From assembly GCF_900128975.1 (NCBI RefSeq), contig NZ_FQVC01000020.1, positions 1-42,531 on the forward strand: 42,531 nt of DNA. The letters run 5' to 3'. The notes beneath the pieces are model-generated. The model was not told the DNA's origin. It ran no database searches and worked only from the letters and a program-made list of their open reading frames with translations. The stretch comes from Devosia limi DSM 17137. Its GTDB lineage: Bacteria; Pseudomonadota; Alphaproteobacteria; Rhizobiales; Devosiaceae. A program made the position numbers and the translations under genes. Below, one piece after another: positions 7,620 through 15,323 of this stretch; the first letter of the stretch is position 1, and every line of letters starts with the position of its first letter.

Positions 7620-9122
7620 CTATGCGGAGGCCTCCTTCCGCTGCATTCGCCTAAAGAAGGACAAAAGCGTGAAGCCGATCAGCGCAGCTGATACCAGCAA
7701 CAAGCTAAAACTGATTGGTCGGCTGATAAATGTAGTCGGATTCCCCTGCGACAAAAGCATAGCCCGGCGGAAATATTCCTCGATCAGCGGCCCCAGTATA
7801 AAAGCTAAAATTAACGGAGCCGGCTCAGCCTTCCACTTCATGAATGCGTATCCGACGAACCCGAACACAATCATAACAACTATGTCGAAGGGATTACTGT
7901 TGACGCTGTAGGCTCCGATACAACAAAATACGAGAATTGCTGGATAGAACAACCTATACGGAATCTTTAGTAATGACACCCATACGCCGATCAGTGGCAG
8001 GTTGATGATCACCAGCATCACGTTACCGAGCAGCATGCTGGCAATCAGGCCCCAGAAAATGTCCGGATTTTTGGTCATGACGTCCGGGCCGGGCTGAATG
8101 CCGTGTATCAACATGGCGCCTGCCATCATGGCCATTGTCGGGTTGGAGGGAATGCCCAGCGTCAGCAAGGGGATGAACGAGGTCTGGGCGCTGGAGTTGT
8201 TGGCCGCTTCCGGGCCGGCCACGCCTTCGACCATGCCGGTGCCGAATTTTTCAGGAGTCTTGGAGAGCCGCTTTTCAAGGGTATAGGCGGCAAACGATCC
8301 CAGCGTCGGGCCACCACCTGGCAGCAACCCCAGAAATGAGCCGAGGATCGTACCGCGCGTTGCCGCCGGCGCCGAGCGGCGCACATCGTCCCAATTTGGC
8401 AGCAGGCGCCCGATCTTGCCCTTGAGCACGATGCGGTCTTCCGGTTCGGCTAGGTTCTTGATGATTTCGGCAACGGCAAACAGTCCCATGGCGAGGGGCA
8501 CGAAATCGATCCCGTCGCTTAGATCGAACATGCCAAACGTCATGCGTTGCACCCCGCTGGAAACGTCCGTACCGATCAGCGACAGCAGCAGGCCGAGAAA
8601 GACCATGGCCAGCGCGCTGATCACCGAACCCTGGGCCATAATGACCGCCGCCACCAGCCCCAGGACCATCAGAGAAAAATACTCCGCCGCACCGAAATGC
8701 ATCGCCATTTCGCTGAGGCCAGTAGCAAAGATTGTCATTACAAAGACGGTGATGACACCCGCATAGAGAGAGGACAGCGCCGCGATCCCAAGCGCAGGCC
8801 CTGCGCGGCCACTTCGCGCCATCTGGTAGCCGTCAAGGCAGGTGACGATCGACGAGCTCTCCCCGGGCAGGTTGACTAGGATTGCAGTGGTCGAACCACC
8901 ATACTGGGCGCCGTAATAGATGCCGGCGAGCATGACCAGCGCCGCAACCGGTGGCAGGTAAAACGTTACTGGTAGCAGAATGGCAATCGTTGCCACTGGC
9001 CCAAGACCAGGGAGCACACCGATCAGCGTTCCAATTAGCGCACCGCCAAAGCAATACAGAATATTCTGAACCTGCAAAGCGACCGATAGCCCATTGAAGA
9101 GATTACTAAAGGAATCCATCAT
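7620..9122 (-). CDS. tctA: TctA, large membrane subunit of tripartite tricarboxylate transporter
   Basis: The 500-residue hydrophobic protein has the TctA signatures GVLPGLGPVATIAILLP near the N-terminus and GLLPGGGPTLGSFAAYTLEK mid-protein, with the conserved segment PEAANNSSAQTSFIPLLTLG. It forms the substrate channel of a secondary transporter served by an extracytoplasmic binding protein (TctC). AAGGAT lies eight bases before the first of two ATG codons. It starts six bases after tctB. Substrates of this family include citrate, other di- and tricarboxylates, terephthalate and related acids, so the one here cannot be named. Confidence 0.95.
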   Translation of the reverse strand: MMDSFSNLFNGLSVALQVQNILYCFGGALIGTLIGVLPGLGPVATIAILLPVTFYLPPVAALVMLAGIYYGAQYGGSTTAILVNLPGESSSIVTCLDGYQMARSGRAGPALGIAALSSLYAGVITVFVMTIFATGLSEMAMHFGAAEYFSLMVLGLVAAVIMAQGSVISALAMVFLGLLLSLIGTDVSSGVQRMTFGMFDLSDGIDFVPLAMGLFAVAEIIKNLAEPEDRIVLKGKIGRLLPNWDDVRRSAPAATRGTILGSFLGLLPGGGPTLGSFAAYTLEKRLSKTPEKFGTGMVEGVAGPEAANNSSAQTSFIPLLTLGIPSNPTMAMMAGAMLIHGIQPGPDVMTKNPDIFWGLIASMLLGNVMLVIINLPLIGVWVSLLKIPYRLFYPAILVFCCIGAYSVNSNPFDIVVMIVFGFVGYAFMKWKAEPAPLILAFILGPLIEEYFRRAMLLSQGNPTTFISRPISFSLLLVSAALIGFTLLSFFRRMQRKEASA

Positions 9123-9128
9123 TTCGTT

Positions 9129-9578
9129 TTATCCTTGCGGCAGCAGGGGAATTGGAAGGCGCAGTGCGCTGACGAAAACTCCTGTCGAAAAAAGCGTCAG
9201 CGCTGCGGCCAACATCGCCACTTCCACAAGCCGGGCCTGGCGCTCGCCGAAACTGACAATGATCACCAGCAGCGGCATTGCGATGAGCAGACCGGCCGGC
9301 TCCAACAATAAAGCAAAGACGATCAGCCCTCCCAGGACGCACACCATTGGCCGCAGCGGCCATTGGGACAGAGCCTCCCCGGGAAATGTGAAGGCCCGAC
9401 CAAACAGAACAAGGCCGGTGACGCCAATCAGCCCGCACAGCACCAACGGCATATAGCCAGGGCCCATGCGCAGGCTGGTCCCTACTCGCAGGTCAGCGAT
9501 GGCCCAGTAAAAGAACGCCGCGGCGACGATGAGCACGATGCCGAACACCAGATCGTTCGGGCTTTTCAAAATTCTCAT
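9129..9578 (-). CDS. tctB: TctB, small membrane subunit of tripartite tricarboxylate transporter
   Basis: This 149-residue protein has about four predicted membrane helices and the TctB pattern: a first helix beginning LVFGIVLIVAAAFFYWAI, a polar loop with RMGPGYMP, then paired helices. GGGAGG lies four bases before the ATG. It sits between the FMN dehydrogenase gene and tctA on the same strand. Sequence conservation in this family is low, so the call leans on size, topology and position. Confidence 0.9.
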   Translation of the reverse strand: MRILKSPNDLVFGIVLIVAAAFFYWAIADLRVGTSLRMGPGYMPLVLCGLIGVTGLVLFGRAFTFPGEALSQWPLRPMVCVLGGLIVFALLLEPAGLLIAMPLLVIIVSFGERQARLVEVAMLAAALTLFSTGVFVSALRLPIPLLPQG

Positions 9579-9639
9579 GAGGCCTCCCTTCCGTCATGCG
9601 CGAATAACAAATCGAACGAACCGCCTGGGACCCGGCTCG

Positions 9640-10821
9640 TCAGCCGAGGCAAAAATCCTGCTGCCGCGACAGCACGCTGCCGTCCACGTCGCTAATCCGG
9701 CCATATCCGGCCAAAATCATTGTTCGTTCCAGTTCGCTACGCAAAATCTCTACGGCCTTCAGCGCACCGGCCTCCCCGCCCGCCGCCAGCCCGAACAGCA
9801 TGGCGCGCCCGCACAGCGCCATGCCGGCACCCAGCGCGACTGCCTTGAACACATCGCTGCCGCGCCGAAATCCGCTATCGATCAAGATTTCGCAACGCCC
9901 CTGTAGCGCGGCGCTGACGGCAGGCAGCTGGTGCATTGGACTGGGCGCACCGTCGAGCTGGCGCCCGCCATGGTTGGACAAAACCACCGCATCGACGCCA
10001 CGGTCCGCGGCGGCGACCACATCCTGCGGATTCATCAAGCCCTTCACGATCAGTTTGCCCGGCCACATAGAGCGCAGCCATTCCACCGATTTCCACGAGA
10101 TCGACCGGTCCATCTGCGCGGATATGAAGCGCGCACCATCGATCGGGCTGCTTTGGCCCTTAGGCAGGAATTCCTGCAGATTACCAAAGCTGGGGGGACC
10201 GTTGGGAAACAGCACGTCGACCATCCAGGCGGGGTGCATGACTACGTTGAATTTCGAGCGCCAACTCAGCCGCCCGGGGCCGACGAAATTGTGTTTATCG
10301 CCCTCCCGGTTGCCGACGGCGATCGCGTCTGTGGTCAACACCAGCGCCTCGCAATTTGCCGCCGCCGCCCGCTCCACCAGCCGCTTGGTGATGGCAATGT
10401 CGTTGAGCATGTAAAGCTGGAACCAGTGCCGCCCCCCGGAGAGCGCGGCGCTTACCTGTTCGATTGAGCTGCTTGACATGGTGCTTTGGGTAAACGGAAT
10501 GCCCGTCTGTCGGGCGACACGCGCCAGGGCGAGATCCCCGTCCTTACACAGCATGCCGTTATAACCAGTCGGCCCGATCGAAAATGGTAGTTCAGACCTT
10601 TTACCGAGCACATGTGTAGACATATCCACGCTACCGAGACCGGCCAGTTGCCGGGGCACTAGCTGCAGGTTGGCAAAGGCCTGCCGATTGGCAGCCATGC
10701 TCAATTCGTCGTCGGCGCCCCCGTCCACATATTCGAATGAAAACCCCGGCACGCGCCGTTTTGCCAGTATCCGCAGATCGGCAATATTGCGCACGTGGTG
10801 CAGTGACGATGCTGATTTCAT
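9640..10821 (-). CDS. FMN-dependent alpha-hydroxy-acid dehydrogenase/oxidase
   Basis: This 393-residue TIM-barrel flavoprotein belongs to the L-lactate dehydrogenase (LldD)/mandelate dehydrogenase/glycolate oxidase family. Visible are FEYVDGGADDE, FQLYML, the FMN-contacting Lys in LIVKGLMNPQD, the catalytic His in SNHGGRQLDGAPSPM, and DSGFRRGSDVFKA near the flavin phosphate. It would oxidise a 2-hydroxy acid to a 2-keto acid. Starts at 10866, 10845 and 10821 are possible; the last matches the family N-terminus and has GGGGG just before it, while the first lies close to an intergenic hairpin. Its place with a Tct transporter suggests the imported compound is, or is turned into, a 2-hydroxy acid. 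Confidence 0.9.
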   Translation of the reverse strand: MKSASSLHHVRNIADLRILAKRRVPGFSFEYVDGGADDELSMAANRQAFANLQLVPRQLAGLGSVDMSTHVLGKRSELPFSIGPTGYNGMLCKDGDLALARVARQTGIPFTQSTMSSSSIEQVSAALSGGRHWFQLYMLNDIAITKRLVERAAAANCEALVLTTDAIAVGNREGDKHNFVGPGRLSWRSKFNVVMHPAWMVDVLFPNGPPSFGNLQEFLPKGQSSPIDGARFISAQMDRSISWKSVEWLRSMWPGKLIVKGLMNPQDVVAAADRGVDAVVLSNHGGRQLDGAPSPMHQLPAVSAALQGRCEILIDSGFRRGSDVFKAVALGAGMALCGRAMLFGLAAGGEAGALKAVEILRSELERTMILAGYGRISDVDGSVLSRQQDFCLG

Positions 10822-10853
10822 AATGCCCCCTACCGATGCCTGCATCGGTCCCC

Positions 10854-10892
10854 CTGGGCCACTCACTTGATGGGCTCAAGTGAATGGCCCAG
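10854..10892 (-). other. Strong intercistronic hairpin before the FMN dehydrogenase gene
   Basis: CTGGGCCA + TCACTTGA (10854-10870) pair with TCAAGTGA + TGGCCCAG (10876-10892), giving 16 pairs with one internal mismatch and a 5-base loop. In the minus-strand transcript it lies between the racemase-family gene and the dehydrogenase gene. No U-run follows in that direction, so it is more likely an mRNA stability or processing element than a terminator. Confidence 0.6.
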
Positions 10893-10944
10893 CCTTTTGT
10901 CGTCGCAGCATTGTTCGCGATAGCCGACTCCGATGCGCGCGGCA

Positions 10945-11961
10945 CTAAACCGTGCTGATTACGTAGCCCTTGCCGTTCTCGTCTTGAGGGTCGAGATGCC
11001 ATTTCGCGAAGCCGACGAGGCTTGAACGACCCTTGACCGTCGGCACCACGGCGCGATTGCCGGCGACGGTGGTTTCGCGCACGATGCAGCCCTCGAACGT
11101 GCCCGACCCCAGCAGCCCTTCGGCTAGGATCGGCTGGCCCACCGCAATGCGGCCACGTCCTTCAAGCATGGCCAGCATCGCCGATGTGCCGGTCCCGCCG
11201 GGCGAGCGGTCCATCTTGCCGTTGCGGTAGGTATGAACGCAGCGATAGAACGTGCCCTCGCGCTGGCTGTCCTGATAGAACGTCACTAGATCGACCTCGG
11301 TGATGTGCGGCTTTTCCGGGTGCACCATCTTGATTTTTTCGTTGATCTGCTGCTTGGCCAGCACGCCCAGCCGGGCGAGATGCGCGCCGTTTTCGGGCGC
11401 GATGCGCAAGAATTCTTCGGGCAGCGGTATGGTGATGAAGTAGTTGCCGCCAAAGGCTATGTCGGCCATCACGGTGCCCAAGCCCGGTAAAGTCACTGGA
11501 ATGTCGCGCTCGGCTAGGAAGGCCGGCACGTTTTCGAACTTGCACCATTCCACCTCGTCACCATTAACATGCACTTCCGACACCACGATGCCGGCGGGCG
11601 TTTCAATGCGGATGCGATTAGGGCTGCTGGTGTTCGGGGTTAGATCGAACGCGGTCATCACCGTCGATGTAGCGATAGTGCCATGGCCGCACATGTCGCC
11701 ATAGCCATCACCATCCAGCCAGATCACCCCAACATCGGAATCCGGCGACGATGCCGGCACGATTAGCGCGCCGAACAGGTCGTTGTGCCCGCGTGGCTCG
11801 TTTAAGATCGCCTTGCGAACCCAGTCAAAACGCTTCTTGAAGTGTTCGCGCTTTTCCAGCAGCGTCGTGCCGCCGGGAAACAAGAACTGGCCATTGATAA
11901 TGCATGTCGTTTCGCCCTCGGTCTGGGTATAGACCGCATCGACGAACATAGTTCTTTTCAT
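10945..11961 (-). CDS. Proline racemase-family protein (hydroxyproline epimerase/dehydratase-like), second catalytic Cys absent
   Basis: The 338-residue protein has the length and motifs of the proline racemase superfamily: TEGET near the N-terminus, MNEPRGH-like LNEPRGHND, the first catalytic Cys91 in DMCGHGTIA, and DRSPGGTGTSA at the second active-site loop. Racemases and epimerases have Cys in that loop (DRSPCGTGTS), and trans-3-hydroxyproline dehydratases have Thr; here position 255 is Gly. Two-base epimerisation is therefore unlikely, and a one-base dehydratase/isomerase or another reaction is inferred. It lies between tctC and the FMN dehydrogenase gene, separated from each by a strong hairpin. 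The start at 11961 has only a distant GGAG; an ATG at 11949 is possible. Confidence 0.85.
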   Translation of the reverse strand: MKRTMFVDAVYTQTEGETTCIINGQFLFPGGTTLLEKREHFKKRFDWVRKAILNEPRGHNDLFGALIVPASSPDSDVGVIWLDGDGYGDMCGHGTIATSTVMTAFDLTPNTSSPNRIRIETPAGIVVSEVHVNGDEVEWCKFENVPAFLAERDIPVTLPGLGTVMADIAFGGNYFITIPLPEEFLRIAPENGAHLARLGVLAKQQINEKIKMVHPEKPHITEVDLVTFYQDSQREGTFYRCVHTYRNGKMDRSPGGTGTSAMLAMLEGRGRIAVGQPILAEGLLGSGTFEGCIVRETTVAGNRAVVPTVKGRSSLVGFAKWHLDPQDENGKGYVISTV

Positions 11962-12031
11962 AGGAAGGATGCTCCGGGTTCTTAGATTTCGGGCACAAGG
12001 CTGCCGGGGCGCCTGCGCGGGCTGGACGGGC

Positions 12032-12060
12032 GGAACAGGCCAGGCTTGATGGCCTGTTCC
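12032..12060 (-). other. Strong intercistronic hairpin after tctC
   Basis: GGAACAGGCCA (12032-12042) and TGGCCTGTTCC (12050-12060) form a perfect 11-bp stem with a 7-base loop. In the minus-strand transcript it lies 12 bases after the tctC stop and before the racemase-family gene. A hairpin directly after a binding-protein gene typically protects that part of the message and raises binding-protein levels over downstream genes. No U-run follows. Confidence 0.6.
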
Positions 12061-12071
12061 TCCCGCAGCGG

Positions 12072-13043
12072 CTATTCCAGCGTGATGTTGGCGGACTTGA
12101 TCAGCGCACCAAAGCGGTCAACTTCCGACGCAATGAAGGCACCAAATTCCTCGGGGGCATTGGCCACCACCTCGATACCAAGGTCAGCCAAACGGTCGGA
12201 AAATTCAGGCTTTTGCAGGACCTTGACCAATTCGGCATGTAGCCGGGCTGTCGCCTCGGACGGCAGCCCGGCTGGGGCGATCAGCCCGTACCATTCGTAG
12301 ATTTCGGCATCCAAAATGCCCGCTTCAGCCAAGGTCGGCACGTCCGGCATAACCGCCGAGCGGGTGGCGCTGGTCACAGCCAGCGGCCGCACTTTGCCCG
12401 CCTGCACCGATGTTAGGACCGAGGAAATGACGTTGAACATCATCGGGATCTGCCCGGCGATCACATCGTTGAGCCCGGGGGCACCGCCGCGATAAGGGAC
12501 ATGGATCAAGTCGATACCAGCCGACAGCTTCATAGCTTCGCCGGCGAAATGCCCCGACAAACCATTGCCCGCGGAACCGTAGGCTAATGTGCCAGGTTCT
12601 GCCTTGGCCATTGCCAGCAGATCGCCGATGGTTTTTGCTTCGAAATCAGGGTTGGCTATCAGCGCAACGCCAACGCGCGTGACCATCGTCAGCGGCTGGG
12701 CGTCATTAATGGGGTCAAATGGCAAGTTCGGCACCAGGTGGACGCTCGACGCGAACGAGCTGGCAACGATGCCGATCGTATAGCCATTCGCGTCGGCACC
12801 GATAATTGCCTCGGTGCCACTTACGCCGCCGCCGCCAGTCTTATTTTCGACCACGATAGGCTGGCCAAGCGCAGCACCGAGATCCGGCGCAATTAGACGT
12901 GCGATCATGTCACTCGTACCACCAGCCGGATATGGCACGATTAACTTGATGGGTTTGTCGGGCACCCATTCATCAGCCATCGCGGCGTAAGAAACACCCA
13001 TTGCAAGACAAATCGCTAGGCACTTAACCCCAATATTAAGCAT
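12072..13043 (-). CDS. tctC: TctC/Bug-family periplasmic substrate-binding protein
   Basis: The 323-residue protein starts with a signal peptide (basic MLNIGVK, hydrophobic core CLAICLAMGVSYA, cleavage near AMADE). The Bug-family mature start follows: WVPDKPIKLIVPYPAGGTSD, and further on IVVENKTGGGG. Bug proteins bind carboxylated ligands and deliver them to TctAB. GGGAG precedes the ATG. It is the first gene of the six-gene minus-strand operon, with a 17-bp dyad (13063-13079) on its leader and a LysR-type site 179 bases upstream. Confidence 0.95.
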   Translation of the reverse strand: MLNIGVKCLAICLAMGVSYAAMADEWVPDKPIKLIVPYPAGGTSDMIARLIAPDLGAALGQPIVVENKTGGGGVSGTEAIIGADANGYTIGIVASSFASSVHLVPNLPFDPINDAQPLTMVTRVGVALIANPDFEAKTIGDLLAMAKAEPGTLAYGSAGNGLSGHFAGEAMKLSAGIDLIHVPYRGGAPGLNDVIAGQIPMMFNVISSVLTSVQAGKVRPLAVTSATRSAVMPDVPTLAEAGILDAEIYEWYGLIAPAGLPSEATARLHAELVKVLQKPEFSDRLADLGIEVVANAPEEFGAFIASEVDRFGALIKSANITLE

Positions 13044-13062
13044 ACACTTCTCCCTCTCTGCC

Positions 13063-13079
13063 GAGTGACTGAGTCACTC
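13063..13079. promoter_or_regulatory. 17-bp dyad in the tctC leader
   Basis: GAGTGACT-G-AGTCACTC is a perfect dyad with a one-base centre, 20 bases before the tctC start and just upstream of its Shine-Dalgarno. Position and symmetry fit a repressor operator, with the GntR/FCD protein of the operon as the natural candidate. It differs in sequence from the dyad at 5634-5650, so a different protein would bind. Confidence 0.45.
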
Positions 13080-13211
13080 CGGCATTCCTCAAAAAGCATT
13101 TTTCTTGTTTTTTATGGGGACGTCTGAGCCAGCCCACGGGCCGCCCGCGTCAAATCCGTCGATCTATTTGAACCATATGACGAGTAACTGGGACTACACA
13201 GCGATTTAAAC

Positions 13212-13236
13212 TGCATTTTCATTTAGAAAAACTAAG
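13212..13236. promoter_or_regulatory. Putative LysR (GcvA-type) operator, copy 2
   Basis: TTTAG-AAAAA-CTAAG (13222-13236) repeats the inverted-repeat element at 5678-5692 with one mismatch in the arms. It lies 179 bases before the tctC start, close to the 185 bases seen for copy 1 and the diiron gene. It is also 198 bases before the divergent gloB, so it could serve either side. Confidence 0.55.
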
Positions 13237-13433
13237 CCAAATACGCTCGCCGAGAAATCCGCTTTGTACAAGCTCAAGTGCTAAGCCGCTGGAGAGTCAA
13301 CAGGTTTCGCGGTGTCGCTTGCTGTGTGGCCGTCGTCTATTTCCGTTTAGCCAACGCCTTTGGGGCAAAGCCTAGGCTTGCATGCACCCCTCGCTCTCAT
13401 TACGCCACGCCGGTGTTACACGGAGTATCGCTT

Positions 13434-14201
13434 ATGTCCCTTCTCGTTGATGTGTTCGAAGCTCGCAGCGACAACTACGGGTATCTGGTCCACGACACAG
13501 CAACCAGATGCACCGCCGCAATCGATGCGCCAGAATTTGACGCTATCCAAACGGCCCTTGATCGACGCGGATGGACGCTCACCGATGTTTTCATCACGCA
13601 CCACCACACCGACCACGTCGAGGCAATTGCGCCATTAAAGCGGGCTTATGGCGTGACTGTAACTGGCCCGCAGCAGGAGGCAGACAAGATCAAGGGCATG
13701 GACGTCCTTGTTTCGAATGGCGACGCCGTGAGATTGGGCGAAACTCGCTTCGACGTCATTGCCACCCCTGGCCATACGCTTGGGCATGTTGTGTTTTACG
13801 ATGCAGCCAACGGGCACTTGTTTGCGGCCGACGCCCTGTTCTCATTGGGTGTGGGGCGCATGCTAGAAGGCACTGCAGGCCCCATGTGGGAAGGGCTCAA
13901 GGCAATAAGGAACCTGCCTGACGAGACATTAGTATACTGTGGTCACGAGTACACCGTTTCAAATGCCAAGTTCGCACTTAGCGTAGATCCCAACAATGAA
14001 CTGCTTCGCGCCCGAGCAGCGGAGGTGGATCGGCTGCGCGAAAGGGGCGCTTTCACTATACCGGTGACGCTGGGCCAGGAAAAGGAAATCAATCCGTTCC
14101 TGCGCGCAGATACGCTAGAAATGGCTAAGGCGATGGGCCTCGACGGCAGCAACGCGGCCGACGTTTTTGCTGCATTGCGCAAGGCCAAGGACGTATCGTA
14201 G
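13434..14201 (+). CDS. gloB: Hydroxyacylglutathione hydrolase (glyoxalase II)-like metallohydrolase
   Basis: The 255-residue metallo-beta-lactamase-fold protein has the glyoxalase II metal motif THHHTDH, then TPGHTLGH, FAADALFSLG and a second-metal His in YCGHEYT, with the C-terminal NPFLR segment that contacts glutathione in the family. It hydrolyses S-acylglutathione thioesters. The ATG at 13434 is chosen for GGAG ten bases upstream and the family N-terminus; the frame is open from 13278. It is divergent from tctC. Because the formaldehyde operon lacks an S-formylglutathione hydrolase, this enzyme could fill that step; this is inference. Confidence 0.9.
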   Translation: MSLLVDVFEARSDNYGYLVHDTATRCTAAIDAPEFDAIQTALDRRGWTLTDVFITHHHTDHVEAIAPLKRAYGVTVTGPQQEADKIKGMDVLVSNGDAVRLGETRFDVIATPGHTLGHVVFYDAANGHLFAADALFSLGVGRMLEGTAGPMWEGLKAIRNLPDETLVYCGHEYTVSNAKFALSVDPNNELLRARAAEVDRLRERGAFTIPVTLGQEKEINPFLRADTLEMAKAMGLDGSNAADVFAALRKAKDVS

Positions 14202-14564
14202 TGGCAAACTATGTGATCGAAACATCAGCAGAACTGTAGGCAGTTCATAAGTGCGCCACCATCCTTGCCTCGGACGGAACGCCAGGCGCATCAAGGATGC
14301 AGCGCAACATCCGAAAGTATTATATGGCTCAACGCTCGATGGCTAAACTCGACGACAGATATGTCACGGCAATCATAGATTGGCGCAGACCTAGCACTGT
14401 TGGCGCTGGTCAGCACCAGAACGAAGAGAGGTTGAGCTCGATTTCAGTCTGACAACGTCCAACCAAGTTTGACATCAACGATTTGAAAATGTGGGGTAAA
14501 ATGGGGCGCACCCACCAGTGCGAAACCTAAGTTTCAATGAATTCAACCACTTAGTTCGGTTGAA
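14202..14564. other. Gene-free stretch between gloB and tRNA-Ser
   Basis: No gene is seen in these 363 bases. The part next to the tRNA holds an inverted repeat, ATTCAACC (14541-14548) and GGTTGAAT (14558-14565), that reaches the tRNA's CCA end and could help end tRNA transcription. A single AACTTAGG octamer (minus strand, 14526-14533) equals the unit of the array at 6792. No integrase remnant or second copy of the tRNA 3' end was found. Confidence 0.45.
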
Positions 14565-14654
14565 TGGCGGAGAGGGAGGGATTCGAACCCCCGATAGAGT
14601 TGCCCCTATGCCGCATTTCGAGTGCGGTGCATTCAACCGCTCTGCCACCTCTCC
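14565..14654 (-). tRNA. tRNA-Ser (anticodon CGA)
   Basis: The minus strand folds as a class II tRNA of 90 nt including an encoded CCA. The acceptor stem is GGAGAGG/CCTCTCC with discriminator G, the D arm has AGCGGTTGAA, and the anticodon loop CTCGAAA has CGA at 14620-14618. A long variable arm follows, then the T arm GGTTCGAATCC. The CGA anticodon reads UCG serine codons. Its 3' end faces the accessory region, the arrangement found when integrative elements use a tRNA 3' end as attachment site. Confidence 0.97.
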
Positions 14655-14770
14655 GCGAGGTCTTCTGCTCACCGAAACGATGCGCGCGGTCGACACGGGG
14701 CGGCTTATGACATAGCAAAGTGCAGCCTGCAACACCCCTTGTTATCTTCTCGTGAGGATTACGCACCACA

Positions 14771-15241
14771 ATGTCTGCAGAACCGCTCTTTGCCTATGGC
14801 ACGCTGCGCGATGGCGACATTCTCGCCGGCGTCCTGGGCCGTCGCTTGGCGCCCGGCGCCATCCGCCCGGCAAAGGCGCCCGGCTATCGCGCCGTCTACT
14901 GCCCAGGCCAGGTCTATCCCGGTCTCGCCCTCGCGCCGGACAGCGCCGCACCAGGCCTGGTGCTCGACAGCCTGACCCCTGACGATATCGCCATCCTCGA
15001 TGCCTTTGAGGGGCCACTCTACCGACGCGCCACGATCTCGGTAGTCACCGGCACCGGCAGCGTGGTTGTTTCGGCCTATCTGCCGGTCACCCCGGCCCCG
15101 GCCGATGCGGATGCGGATGCGGATGCCTGGTCGCTGGAGCACTGGACCCTTCATCACAAGCCGGCGGCCTTGACGCCCGAACTCCGTATCGCTGCACGCG
15201 CACGCCACGACAGGCTGGGGGCTGGCCCCAGGCAGAACTGA
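14771..15241 (+). CDS. Gamma-glutamylcyclotransferase-like (AIG2/GGCT fold) protein
   Basis: The 156-residue protein has the fold signature LFAYGTLRDGD near the N-terminus, the glycine loop that binds the gamma-glutamyl group, and LDAFEGPLYRR with the probable catalytic Glu. Family members release 5-oxoproline from gamma-glutamyl amino acids or act on related amines; the exact substrate cannot be told. A linker of four Asp-Ala pairs near residues 112-119 is encoded by a GATGCG tandem repeat. It is the first core gene after tRNA-Ser. Confidence 0.8.
   Translation: MSAEPLFAYGTLRDGDILAGVLGRRLAPGAIRPAKAPGYRAVYCPGQVYPGLALAPDSAAPGLVLDSLTPDDIAILDAFEGPLYRRATISVVTGTGSVVVSAYLPVTPAPADADADADAWSLEHWTLHHKPAALTPELRIAARARHDRLGAGPRQN
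15104..15127 (+). repeat. In-frame GATGCG hexanucleotide repeat
   Basis: Three GATGCG units and a final GATGCC encode four Asp-Ala pairs inside the gamma-glutamylcyclotransferase-like gene. The unit is a multiple of three, so copy-number changes would alter only the linker length. Confidence 0.8.
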
Positions 15242-15323
15242 CAGTCACGATTGCGTGCGACGGGAAACCGTCGGCGCGTCACGCACGTTCCCGCATCAGG
15301 TTCATTTCTGGGGAGAATTGGTT

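Noticed and set aside
14526..14533. Single AACTTAGG near tRNA-Ser, same unit as the array at 6792
   Set aside because: One octamer match is expected by chance often enough in 42 kb, so it is not evidence of an attachment-site repeat.
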